In this document: positions 54,126 through 64,000 of the stretch, piece after piece | Layout of the letters: every line of letters starts with the position of its first letter | Numbering within the stretch: the stretch's first letter is position 1 | Assembly: GCA_963971575.1 (NCBI GenBank) | Contig: OZ020617.1 | Coordinates: forward strand, 39,528,606 to 39,592,605 | Length of the DNA stretch: 64,000 nt | Source: Liopterus haemorrhoidalis | Taxonomy: Eukaryota > Arthropoda > Insecta > Coleoptera > Dytiscidae | Reading direction: 5' to 3' | The notes under the pieces: generated by a model | Told to the model about the DNA's origin: nothing | The model's database searches: none | The model's input: the letters and a program-made list of their open reading frames with translations, nothing else | Program-made: the position numbers and the translations under genes

Positions 54126-54977
54126 CATTAGAGATCAGCATGTGTCTCTACCTCAGTTTTCCTAATGAAAAACTTGAAACGGCTGTCCATAATTCGATAT
54201 AGTGGATGAACAATACTAGAGAGAAGCCTTGTTACCTACATTGGCACCAGATTTATCTCAGTAGTGTTAGAAAACATGAATAATAACGCCTATAAATTAT
54301 TTTATTTTATCAACTTCCATATTCTGAAACATCTGTTAGTGCCAATATTTTCTTATCTGCTTTTACCGATTAAGTATAGGAATTTATTTATAAGTATATT
54401 CAAGGCGTGGGAACACCAATGCAATAAATATTATTAAGCATACTTTTTTTCTTACCTTCGACCCTTGTAAGTCTTCCGGAATGTCTAACAGTAAATAGAA
54501 GAAAAATGAGAAAGAAAAATAAATAAACGAATGAGCAAGCGCAGTGAACTGACACGAAAATTGAGATTCGTGGCTGTTAAAATTTCATGAACTTTATATT
54601 GTAAAATCAAGACAAATACGGATGCTCCTCAATATATGAACGTCGTGTCAATTCATCGTTTAAAATAATTAGAGCAATTAATTTCAGCAGGGATCGGAAA
54701 TCTGTTTAATGTCGCGGGCAGCCTCATCAAAAATTTTTGTAGTGGGTCATACTTAAAGTGACCACATGTCCCGATTTTGGCGGGACAGCCCCGCTTTTTG
54801 AAGAATTGTCCCGCGGTCCGCGTAGTTTTAAAAAAGTCCCGCTTTTGAGAAAATATCTGCATTTCACAGTTTAAAAGTACTATAAAAAATATATAAACCA
54901 AATTGAGCGTAAAGTATAATAACTTAACAAATTCATGTGAGAAATTTCAGGATATTTTTTGATAAATGATCCTAACC

Positions 54978-55740
54978 CAGTGGTTCCCAAACTTTTCGGT
55001 TCCCGGTGCCCTCAATGTTTCAGAATTTTCCTATGGCGCCCCAAGTCAAAACATTGGTCTAACTAACGCAATTGCAGGAATAATGTTTAAGCTAATTTTG
55101 GGGTGAGGATTATGAAAAAAATATTTAAAAAATGTATGCTTTCCTAGTTTTTGAGTTAGATTCGATTTGGGTCAGTTTTTCGCCAATAATTCCAAAATTT
55201 TTGTCCAAACTTCAAAATGGACCAAATTTTGTTAATCTATGACCATAAATACATATTTATACCAATTTTCAATAAAACTGGATATTAAAATTCACGATTT
55301 TTTTAAGGTCTACCTCTTACGATTTTTGGCCATTTTCAAGTGTTTTGGATTACTACCCATACAAAACTTAATAATCGGTTTATTAAAGCCCTTTTTAGAC
55401 TAAACAACCTTGGTGGATTTTAAAAATTCAAACCGCACATTTCCATCCCTAACCATTTTATAGTTAGGATATATAAACATTTTCAAAAAATTTAAAAAAT
55501 TTTGTTTGTTTTAAAATATGGTTAAATATCAATTAGGACCTCAAGATTTAAAAAAAATTCAACCGAGGGCTTTATCGCATTTCGTTTTTCAGATACGACT
55601 CATATATTTTCTAGTCATTTTCAAACTTTTTCGGTTCCCGGCGCCCTTAATGCATCAGAATTTTTCCGCGGTGCCCCAAGTAAACACTGGTCTAACTAAC
55701 GTAGTTGGAGAAATGTTTGCGCACAGTTTGGGAATCGGTA
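54978..55740. mobile_element. inner hAT, 763 bp, with duplicated subterminal block
   Basis: Left end CAGTGGTTCCCAAACTTTTC; decayed right end inverse of TACCGATTCCCAAACTG. Perfect 8-bp TSD TCCTAACC (54970-54977, 55741-55748). A block of about 85 bp with CGGTTCCCGG, CGCCCC(A)AGT and ACTGGTCTAACTAACG-like sequence occurs near both ends in direct orientation (54990-55075 and 55628-55705). Confidence 0.85.
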
Positions 55741-55856
55741 TCCTAACCTACTAAAAAGTATTCACTCGGATCAAATATATGATTTTGTTTAATGTATTAA
55801 TTTTTGTTTTTTGTTCAAATTATTGTTTTTCAAATATATTTTTGTAGTTACCTTAA

Positions 55857-55885
55857 AATAAATAATAATAATAATAATAATAATA
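55857..55885. repeat. (TAA)n at the 5' side of the R4/Dong-like element
   Basis: About nine TAA/ATA units. Together with 57296-57317 it flanks the insertion. Confidence 0.95.
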
Positions 55886-57295
55886 CGGGAGCGAGAATAT
55901 CGTTATAGAGTCAGAAAAATTCTAAGAACTGAATTAAACTCTAGGAACAAGATGCTCGCAATTGATTCACTCGCTGTACCAGTTATTCAATATAGCTTCG
56001 GGGTGATTAACTGGAAACTAGAAGAGGTAAAGCAGATAGATCGAAAAACCAGGAAATTACTAACCATCCACGCTGGGGCGCCCAACACCCACGTGCCGAT
56101 GTCCAACGATTATATGTGAAGAGGGAGGTAGGCGGCAGGGGGAACTAAGGCAACTAGAGTTGGCAAACAAATGTGAATTGTATAGCATAGCTAAATATAT
56201 TGTTATAGAAGCTGAAAACGACTATCTGCTAAACGCAGTACTAGCTTTCGACTCTACACTCCCGAAAAGGATTTCACTGGTGAAGCGAGCGAACGAACTG
56301 CCAAGTCAAGTTGAGTGCCTTGCACCTGACAATGAAAGTGTCTTTGCCACCATAACTCCTAGGCTATTTAAAGATAATTCCAGGAAGAGGCTTGAGAACG
56401 AGTGGAAAGAAAAGAAATTACATGGCCAACTCATGCGAGACATGATGAAAGTTTCGTTTGACAAGAAAGCTTCGTTTCTGTGGCTTAAAAAAGGCGAATT
56501 AAAACCTGAAATCGAAAGTCTAATTATTGCCGCACAAGACCAGGCATTAAGAACCAGGTACTATGAGCAGAAGATCCTGAAAACTAGATCAGATGGGCTA
56601 TGCCGGTTATGCAGGAACTCGCCAGAAACGGTGGCTCACATAACATCGGCGTGTACAATATTAGCCAAGAAAGAATATCTGGAGAGGCATAACAAGGTCT
56701 GTTCTAGGATTCACTATGAACTCTGCAGGTTTTTTGGAATACCAACTTTAGCTAATCGGTGGTATGAATATAAACCAAATGAGGTTGAATATAGCAACGA
56801 CGAGAGCATCACGATACTTTACGACCTTCAGATAAAAACTGACAGGCATATACCTGCTAACAAGCCGGATATCGTGATCAAAACAAGTAATCGAGTTTAT
56901 ATAATTGATGTTGCGATACCTGCCGATCCAAATATTGTCCAAAAAGAAGCGGAAAAACATTTAAAATACCGTGACTTAAGTATCGAGGTGAAAAAGATGT
57001 GGGGAAAAAAAGTAACTATAATCCCAATAGTCATCGGCTGCACTGGGTTTGTTCTAACGTTATGCTGAAAAATCTACAGCAGCTGCCTGGAAAGCATAAT
57101 GCATTGGCATTGCAGCAAACAGCATTGTGTGGAACGGCTCATATTCTGCGCAAAGTCACCACCTGAAAACACTGCAACATATTCAACATTGTCTTGTTCC
57201 AGATCTACCTTAGGTGCCGGGTTGACACTCGGTAGAGACTGAGGGATACTTTCGTTATTCGGAAACCAGAAACAAATTTCTGTAGAAGAAGAGCA
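55886..57295 (+). mobile_element. 5'-truncated R4/Dong-like non-LTR retrotransposon in (TAA)n
   Basis: It begins directly at a TAA tract within RT-thumb coding sequence, and ends after a 230-bp 3' UTR directly at a second TAA tract. Both borders being TAA repeats reproduces the target preference known for Dong, an R4-clade element. Confidence 0.88.
55888..57068 (+). pseudogene. R4/Dong-like ORF: RT thumb, zinc knuckle, restriction-like endonuclease
   Basis: The first part (to about 56.08 kb) reads AVPVIQYSFGVINWKLEEVK and DRKTRKLLT, typical of the region after the RT in R4 elements. One or more frameshifts around 56.07-56.15 kb separate it from an uninterrupted ORF (ATG at 56160, not a true start) to the stop at 57068. 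There the zinc knuckle CRLCRNSPETVAHITSAC (C-x2-C-x7-H-x4-C) is followed by ERHN, then KPDIVIKTSNRVYIIDVAIP, carrying the PD...D catalytic motif of the restriction-like endonuclease, and KMWGKKVTIIPIVIGCTG near the end. The C-terminal 300 residues look undamaged. Confidence 0.9.
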
Positions 57296-57317
57296 TAATA
57301 ATAATAATAATAATAAA
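57296..57317. repeat. (TAA)n at the 3' end of the R4/Dong-like element
   Basis: Seven TAA units directly after the element's 3' UTR. Confidence 0.95.
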
Positions 57318-57452
57318 TACATTTTTATTTATATATGCACGCGTTTCTAAAATATATTTTTTGAATTATTGGTCAGCTTTCATTACTATAATTCCCATTT
57401 CATCCCATTTTGTCCCGCTTCGCCATGAAAATGTGGTCACTTTAGTCATACT

Positions 57453-58169
57453 TCATTTTACAGTTCTTTTTTTTTTTGTCTATGATCCTTCTAGTATGTG
57501 ATTCTATGTTGTGTGGAAAAGCTGTTTCCCCTACTTACCCTCTGGAAAAAGGAGCACAGCTCAACAAATTTACCTTACTTCACCTTCGACAATCCTTTTG
57601 GTATCGAAATCTGTATGATCCTTAATGGAAGGCACAACAATGTAGTTTATTGTAAAAAACTGGCAATCTTAAATAAAATTCGTAACAATATATTCATCAA
57701 AATTCTTACTAGCCGAATTTTTATCTGTATTATAGAATATTTTTAATTGTAAAATAAATTGCTATGTAATTGTAAATATTACATTATAGACGTTACCTTG
57801 TAAACCAAGCACCGCGTATTTGCCTAGGATGGGAAAAATTGTAGCTAAATCTTCACTGTTATATTGTAACAATTACTTATCTTTATTGTATTTGGTGATC
57901 TATTTTTGCCCCATCTTTAATCTTCCCCAGTTTTCAATATATAAGATCCGGCTAAAAATGATTTAATTTTCTTGAAGAACACGTATACCAAGTGGCTTTC
58001 CATTATTATCAATTCTAGTATTTTTCGATAAAGGTTTTTAAGTATAGGCATGTCGAAAAAAATGTTCACGTATTATTTGAACATTTCTACACAAAACTAT
58101 ACAAATATTAAAGTTATTACCCATAAATATGAAAAATTACACAACATGATTTCTGATATTTATTATTAA
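57453..58169. other. no gene recognised
   Basis: AT-rich sequence without supported features; part may belong to the mariner that follows. Confidence 0.5.
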
Positions 58170-58689
58170 GTTATTGAACGATAACCAGAAACGTCGAAAG
58201 ACGGGAGAAGCCGGAACCAAAAATAAAAATGCTACTGAAATTCATTACGAGTTGTGTAGTGTTTATTGTGAAGACGTTATGTCAAAGACAATGTTTTCTG
58301 GTTGGCGCCAATCATTGTTTGAATGGAGAACAACATTACACGATGAACAACGGAGGGGATGTTTTCGGACATCCGCCTTACTCCCCTGACCTTGTACCAA
58401 GTGACTGCCACCTGTTGCCGCAACTGAAGCAACATCTTGGGGGAAGACGCTTCACAAACGAGGATAATTTGAAACAAGAAGTTGAAAGATGGCTAACCAG
58501 TATGGCGGCAGAATGACACTGGATTGAAAAAACTTTTAACACGGTACCAAAAATGTACTGAAAAAGAAGGCGATTGTATAGAAAAATAAGTTTAATATGT
58601 ACTTTTCGAAATATACTTTTTTTAAAAATGTTTTACTTTTATTTATTTTTTAAAAAATACTGTAACTTACTTTTGAGATGATCCTCGTA
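58170..58689 (+). pseudogene. internally deleted mariner: N-terminus joined to C-terminus
   Basis: The plus frame starts NDNQKRRKTGEAGTKNKNAT, EIHYELCSVYCEDVMSKTMF and RTTLHDEQRR, an N-terminal HTH region. It then changes frame into HPPYSPDLVPSDCHLLPQLK and LGGRRFTNEDNLKQEVERWL, which is the third catalytic Asp and C-terminus. The linker and first two aspartates are missing. The right end reads ACTTTTGAGATGATCCTCG followed by TA, probably the right TIR; the left TIR was not found. Confidence 0.8.
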
Positions 58690-58849
58690 TATGACAGAAA
58701 AATCTAAGAACAATTTGTTTGCACGCAGTTTTTTATGTCATTAGGCTCTTTAATAATAATTTTTTCCCCGAGGAGAAATTACTTTTTGTTGTATTATTTG
58801 TGTGCCCGGAATTATTATGTTGGTACCCGGTCCGAACCCGAATTATTAT

Positions 58850-60070
58850 TTGCCGGGCCGGGGCCTGCTCACGGTGCTCATGAAGTCATACAAGTTCGAA
58901 ACATGAAAATATTATAAAAATCTAGTCAATCTTGCAATTTTGTTCATATTTGTAAATACGAGTATCTTATATTTAAATTCATAAAAATATACTTTTCATA
59001 ACATAAATAAAATAAATATTCTATTTATTTTTATACATAATATACTTATCTTGGAAACTAATCTAAACTACAGGCTATTTCAAACGTTTAAGTTGTCACT
59101 AGCAGAGCCGTAGTATCGGCCTGGCATCGGGGCAAGTGCCAGGGCCGCGAGGCCTAAAGAGGGGCGCCAAGGGCGTTTGTTTTTATTTGTTTTTGAACAT
59201 CATTTGTAGTGCAAAAGCGAAGACTTTTTTTAGGTCATCACTTGTATTTTAGAAGTGAGGACTTTTCTTTAGCTTGTATTTAATTTATTTGCCAAGAGCA
59301 CTAAAAACATTGCTACGGCTCTGGTCACTAGCTAACTTTATAATGAGTAAATGGGATTTTACTAAATAAAATTATCAAAAGCTTCATTCAATCGATAAAA
59401 AATACTAGATTTGAAAATCTAGTTCCGCTTTAACCAAAGAAACAGACTATAAGTAGACTATATCAAGATCAAATCAATTGTATGTGTCGGTTGATCTGAT
59501 TGTCTTGTTGGAGGTACTTCAAGTATTTTCAAGTTGTACTTTGAAGCAGGTACGACTTGAAAGTGCAATATTTTTTATTATATTTTTTAATTGCTCTCCG
59601 AGCTACAAATAACTCAAGAGTAAGGATGCGAATTTGTTTAAATTAAAATGGAAGGCACTTTGAACACTTTTAAATAAAAATACTTTACTTTCAAGTCATT
59701 ATAGGGAATATAATCGTCATTTAAAATATCAAAGTTTTTTGTCAACCGTAAAAGATATTAAAAAAATGTTTAAGTAAAAGTTGTTGAAAAGCTGTATCGA
59801 AAGATATCCAATATGACATACGTTCCCATTTAAATAATCGAAATTGTCCTTGATATCCTGTACTTTCGTTTTTATTTCCAGAAAATTTCAATACTACTAT
59901 TCATTTTTGTAGATAAATTTTAGTTTAAAATTTTTCCCAACATGCTCACACGTCGCCTTTTCAAAAAAACCGTGATCCCATTATCTTAATACACCATAAT
60001 ATAGGGGGGCTGCAGACAATATTTAAATAATTTCGGGGGGTCCCGGGCTATAAAAGGTTGAGAAACACTG
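58850..60070. mobile_element. second copy of the 51.7-kb hAT family, left end lost
   Basis: Shares GGAGGTACTTCAAGTA, GTACGACTTGAA and GAGTAAGGATGCGAA with 51698-54125. Its right end is GGTTGAGAAACACTG at 60070. The left terminus is not recognisable, replaced by a CCGG-rich stretch at 58.80-58.87 kb. A 221-bp MITE is nested inside. Confidence 0.75.
59103..59323. mobile_element. 221-bp hAT MITE with perfect TSD
   Basis: Ends CAGAGCCGTAGTATCGGCC and the inverse of CAGAGCCGTAGCAATG. Perfect 8-bp TSD GTCACTAG (59095-59102, 59324-59331). The interior has a loose duplication (AAGCGAAGACTTTTTTTAGG / AAGTGAGGACTTTTCTTTAG). Confidence 0.93.
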
Positions 60071-61649
60071 GTATAGATTACTACTAATTCTATTTCAGAT
60101 TTTTAGTTTAGTATAATAAAATTATAATCTGTCCCCCACAGACGCGCTAAATAACTTTTCAGCAAGCCATACCAAATATTATAGGAAATGATTATAAAAA
60201 AAATTAAATATTATATTTTCTTATTGAGAAGCCGTGATGGTAAACTAGAAATATGTAGTACATACAAAATTCTGTATTTTTTATTATATTATATTTAATA
60301 ATTTCAACAAAAGGGAACTTCATTATAAATTTAATTAAGAAAATTTGTTAATGAACGTGTACTCTTCATGTATGTTCTCGAATAATTTAATTCGTGATTT
60401 AATTTAATATGGTGAATAAAAATTCATTAACAACATTATTTTCTTCTAATAATAGAAGTTTTGGAAGTTTCATAAATTATTCATTCAGAGGTTTATTGTT
60501 ATTAATTTTAATTAATATGATACAATATGTACATATTGTATATATTGCTTTAATAGTAAAATTTGTATTACATAATGTCATTCTCCTTCCTCTGCTAAAA
60601 AATATATAAATAATAATTGTTGAGAGAATATATCGTGCGCTTACTGCGAAAAATTACCAAATCCAAATTTGACGATATTGGGATTTTCTGACCAAGTCAA
60701 TGCAAATTAACACATATAAAATAGGAAAAATTTTGACCTTTAATAATATACCTACAATATTAACAAATTTAGATAACGGACTTGCTTATTCGATAGAGTA
60801 TTCTATTCTGATTTCAACGATATATACAAGTCACAAGCTGTGTTCAGAGCTTTTTAAATTAGTTGACTGTTAACTGTGAGTTGCGGATGAGTTGAGTAGA
60901 TAGTTTTAACGTTCAAAGCAACGTTTAAAGCCAAAGAAATTAGTGCGATACGAATATTGCGACATCTATCAAAGAGAATTTTAGAATTTCTGTTTATATC
61001 TCTATGACATCTATGTGTCGTTAAACCAACTACTCGTAAAATGTTTATTATTTACTATCGTTTTCCTATTTCTGCTGTCCTAGATTTTTACTAACAAAAC
61101 CTAGCCTAATTACCTAAATTGATCATATTTACTGTTCTCTTTTGTAATTTTGGGCGAGATTTGTTGTAATCGGCGCGTTAGCATTTTGTTAGGTTATGTA
61201 AAGGCATACAATGTAAACGTTTTCTACGATATAGACTGAGATAACCAATGTGTGTTTATATGTCTGGCTCATTAAAACAATTTACTAACTATAAGTTTGG
61301 AAAACCATCGACAGTCAACAACGTATTACGTATTAAATTTAGAGCTTTGAACGTTTGCTTGCGTTACCATATGACAGACTTTTTAATGACAGTCAACAGT
61401 GCACAAATCATAGCCTATACTTGACTAATTTAAGAGCTCTGAACGCAACTTTAGCCTTACATCACAAAATAATCGACAAAAACGCTAATTAAATTTATTT
61501 AATTTTATTGAAACGTATTATTACGAATTTAAAAATATTGTTCAAATTACTCCAATTCTCATTTATGCATACTTGCACTCTTCATGAGTAAAATTATTAA
61601 TTTTGTTTTCGAAATACTAACACAACAAACAGTATTTACAAATTACAAC
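60071..61649. other. no gene recognised
   Basis: About 1.6 kb of AT-rich sequence. A 66-codon ORF at 60409-60609 is AT-driven and has no recognisable domain. Nothing else supported. Confidence 0.55.
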
Positions 61650-62924
61650 GGGTGCATTCGAGTTGTACAGAGTAGAGCGAGCGCAGAGCGAACAGTTGAT
61701 GGTGACGTCATGAATAGAGTACTAACGGAGCGAGCGTTCTTGTGACGTAATGTTTCTAAAATCTAACCCTACAATTTTAGGCAGCGTTTTTACTGTCAGA
61801 TTAGTTCACGTCAGTCATGAATCAAAATTATATACCTCGGTTTTTTCTTGATTTTTTTTCAATGATGAAGAAATAAAATTAATTTAATGAATTTTTTCAA
61901 TGTTTTATTTACGGTGTATTTTAATTATTTTTTTGGAGTTTACAGAACGTCACAAATACATAAAGGGTACATTCGATTTGACGCTCCGAGCGTTCCGAGC
62001 ACGTTCTGTACACTCAAACGTGTTCGATTTGACGCTCGAAGTACACTCAATTGCATTCGTTTTGCGATCGAGCGAGCATTTAGAGTGTGCTCTATGTGTT
62101 CGGGGTTTTAAGACCGAGCATATGGAGTATGACGTAAAAAAGTGGGGGAACGGCGGGAAAGAAATAAAAGTTTAAAATTAAATTATAAATAAAATAAAAA
62201 TAATAGCCTTAGACAAATAACAATAGACAACTAATATTGTTATTTGTCTATGGCTACAGAGTACGGCCATTTTATGTATTTGTGACGTTCTGTAAACAGC
62301 AAACAAATTATTGAAATACACCGTGCATAAAATTAAAATGGAAAAAATTCATTAAATTAATTCATTAATTATTATTTAATTTTTAATTAATTTTATTTCT
62401 TCATCATTGAAAAAAAATCAAGGAAAAACCGAGGTATATAATTTTGATTCATGACTGACGTGAACTAACCTGACAGTAAAAACTCCGCCTAAAATTGTAG
62501 GGTTAGATTTTATAAACATTACGTCACAAGAACGCTCGCTCCGTTAGTGCTCTATTCATGACGTCACCATCAACTGTTCGCTCAGCGCTCGCTCTACTCT
62601 GTACAGCTCGAATGCACCCAAAATGGCCGTACTCTGTAGCTATAGACAAATCACAATATTATTTGTCTATTGTTATTTGTCTAAGGCTAGTATTTTTATT
62701 TTATTTATAATTTAATTTTAAACTTTCATTTATTTCCCGCCGTTCCCCCACTTTTTTAAGTCATACTCCATATGCTCGGTCTTAAAACCCCGAACACATA
62801 GAGCGCACTCTAAATGCTCGCTCGCAAAACGAATGCAATTGAGTGTACTCCGAGCGTCAAATCGAACACGTTTGAGTGTACAGAACGTGCTTGGAGCGCT
62901 CGGAGCGTCAGATCGAATGTACCC
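61650..62924. mobile_element. MITE inserted into its own copy in inverted orientation
   Basis: Four blocks: A (61650-61964), B (61965-62270), inverted A (62271-62619) and inverted B (62620-62924). Ends at 61650 and 61965 read GGGTGCATTCGA and GGGTACATTCGA rightward; ends at 62619 and 62924 read the same leftward. The simplest solution is one element of about 620-655 bp (A plus inverted B) with a second copy in opposite orientation at its A/B junction. Outer flanks share AAC; the inner insertion duplicates AAA. Both suggest a 3-bp TSD. No ORF is meaningful. Confidence 0.85.
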
Positions 62925-63011
62925 AACAAGTAATGAACAAAGCAAGAATGTTCAATTGTTATTATTCATAGCATTCTTGTTTTGACGAGATTTCAATAAA
63001 ATTAAAATAAT

Positions 63012-63900
63012 TTTAATTTGTGTTTTTCTCGATTATTTTGAAAAAAATCGTTAGGGGATAAATCAGGTGAATACGGGCAATGAGACATCTATTCGATGTT
63101 TTTCTCCTTCAAATAATCAATTGTTCGACGTGCTGTGTGAGAGCTTCCATTGTCATGATGAAGAATGATGCGACGTTTTTGGTTGTTTTTCCTGATTTTG
63201 TAGATCACTTCTGGCAAACAAATTGTTGTACACCATTCAGCATTAACTGTTATCCGATTCTCTAAAGGAATGGTTGCGACATGTCCAGTACAATCGAAGA
63301 AACAAGTGATCATTTGCTTGGAAGTGCTTCGTGAACGAACAAGTTTTGTGGGTTTCATCTTAGAAGACCCAAACAGTGGATTGTTGCTTAGTTTCCGGTT
63401 CATATGAATAAATCCAAGTTTCATCACCTGTAACGATGTTGTATAAGGATTTTGCAGTGCCTAGGTTGCATTTTTTTAACATTCCCTTACACCAATCAAC
63501 ACGAGCTTTTTTTTGAGCTTTGGTCAAATTATACAGAACCCATCGAGAACAGATCTTTTTCCCAGCTAAATGTTCATGCAAAATCGAATGTGTTGTAGTC
63601 TGCGATATGCCAAAGGATGCTTCTATCTCACGGTAAGTCACATATCGATCTTCTTCAATCATTTTGAGCACAGCATCGATGTTTTTTTGAATCACAACCG
63701 ATTTTGGGCGAGCTTCACGAGATTCATCACAGACGGACGCACGACCACGACGAAATTCTGCAATCCAATTAAATAGTCTTTTCTGATGGTGTTTCATTAC
63801 CAAAAGTTGAATGAAGCTAATCTATGCATTGTTGTTGAGTTAGGCCTTTACTAAAATCTTAAAAAATCATCCAACGAAAATCTTCACGAGTAATATCCAT
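63012..63900 (-). pseudogene. mariner transposase, irritans-like, C-terminally truncated
   Basis: Minus strand from an ATG at 63900 (MDITREDFRW). After one early stop and frame changes: NWIAEFRRGRASVCDE, VTYREIEASFGISQTTTHSI, HEHLAGKKICSRW, WVLYNLTKAQKKARVDW (WVPHNLT-type linker), IVTGDETWIY (first Asp). A frameshift near 63.37 kb leads to RSTSKQMITCFFDCTGHVAT, ILHHDNGSSHTARR (second Asp), and after a stop CPYSPDLSPNDFF (third Asp, 34 residues from the second). Coding similarity ends about 63.01 kb, so the last ~70 residues and the right TIR are missing. The 5' TIR may lie at or beyond the window end. Confidence 0.88.
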
Positions 63901-64000
63901 TTTTTCACAAACTTTTTCTTTAAACGCTCACTGGCAACAAACTACTAAGTCGTTTTATAAGCTGCCACTGATTTCACAATAACAAATGTCAAATTTTACG

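Larger units (their letters stand above)
54754..57444. mobile_element. hAT element with perfect TSD hosting a hAT and an R4/Dong-like element
   Basis: Ends TAAAGTGACCACATGTCCCG and the inverse TAAAGTGACCACAT. Perfect 8-bp TSD GTCATACT (54746-54753 and 57445-57452). Subterminal GTCCCG motifs recur as in the hAT at 21.79 kb. Without the two inserts it would be about 0.5 kb, so it is a MITE-like hAT. Confidence 0.92.

Noticed and set aside
58735..58917. 60-aa ORF in the CCGG-rich stretch
   Set aside because: It overlaps the edge of a hAT copy and has no recognisable domain.
61887..62945. Plus- and minus-strand ORFs with SAPSTFCTLKRVRFDA-type sequence
   Set aside because: Inverted-repeat artefacts of the self-nested MITE.

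Overview
The window looks like insect genomic DNA: AT-rich, with insect-type transposons and TTA/TA microsatellites. I see no convincing host gene. Almost everything recognisable is transposable-element (TE) DNA, most of it decayed and much of it nested. Superfamily assignments rest on motifs, terminal inverted repeats (TIRs) and target-site duplications (TSDs) read by eye. No database was searched, and I cannot name the species.

Layout. 1-1.3 kb: R4/Dong-like non-LTR element between two (TTA)n tracts, with a 200-N gap. 1.3-8.6 kb: AT-rich DNA with small MITEs and a large inverted repeat resembling Penelope-like ends. 8.6-9.9 kb: nearly complete mariner. 10-13.2 kb: decayed jockey-type non-LTR element and a Tc1 remnant. 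13.3-16.6 kb: a 776-bp MITE, then a short non-coding LTR element with 99% identical LTRs. 17-22.4 kb: dispersed repeats, a tRNA-like SINE head, an internally deleted mariner, an RT remnant and a hAT carrying a minisatellite. 22.7-38.6 kb: two copies of one TIR element (the second with three insertions), a SINE, a Tc1 > hAT > hAT nest, two tandem arrays, a large palindrome, and a Harbinger split by a hAT. 39-44 kb: an RTE fragment cut by a hAT, a Tigger/pogo element cut by an RNase H-bearing non-LTR element, and an RTE 3' end. 45-51 kb: a CR1-like element cut by a GT-rich repeat, itself cut by a full-length Copia with identical LTRs. 51.7-60 kb: large hAT elements with nested hATs and a second R4/Dong-like copy in (TAA)n. 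61.6-62.9 kb: a MITE inserted into its own copy in inverted orientation. 63-63.9 kb: a C-terminally truncated mariner.

The most informative signals are relational: empty sites recoverable from a second copy in the window, perfect TSDs that order the insertions, three R4/Dong-like insertions at TAA/TTA microsatellites, and a Copia whose LTRs are identical although its integrase core is missing. Expression of any element cannot be judged from sequence alone.
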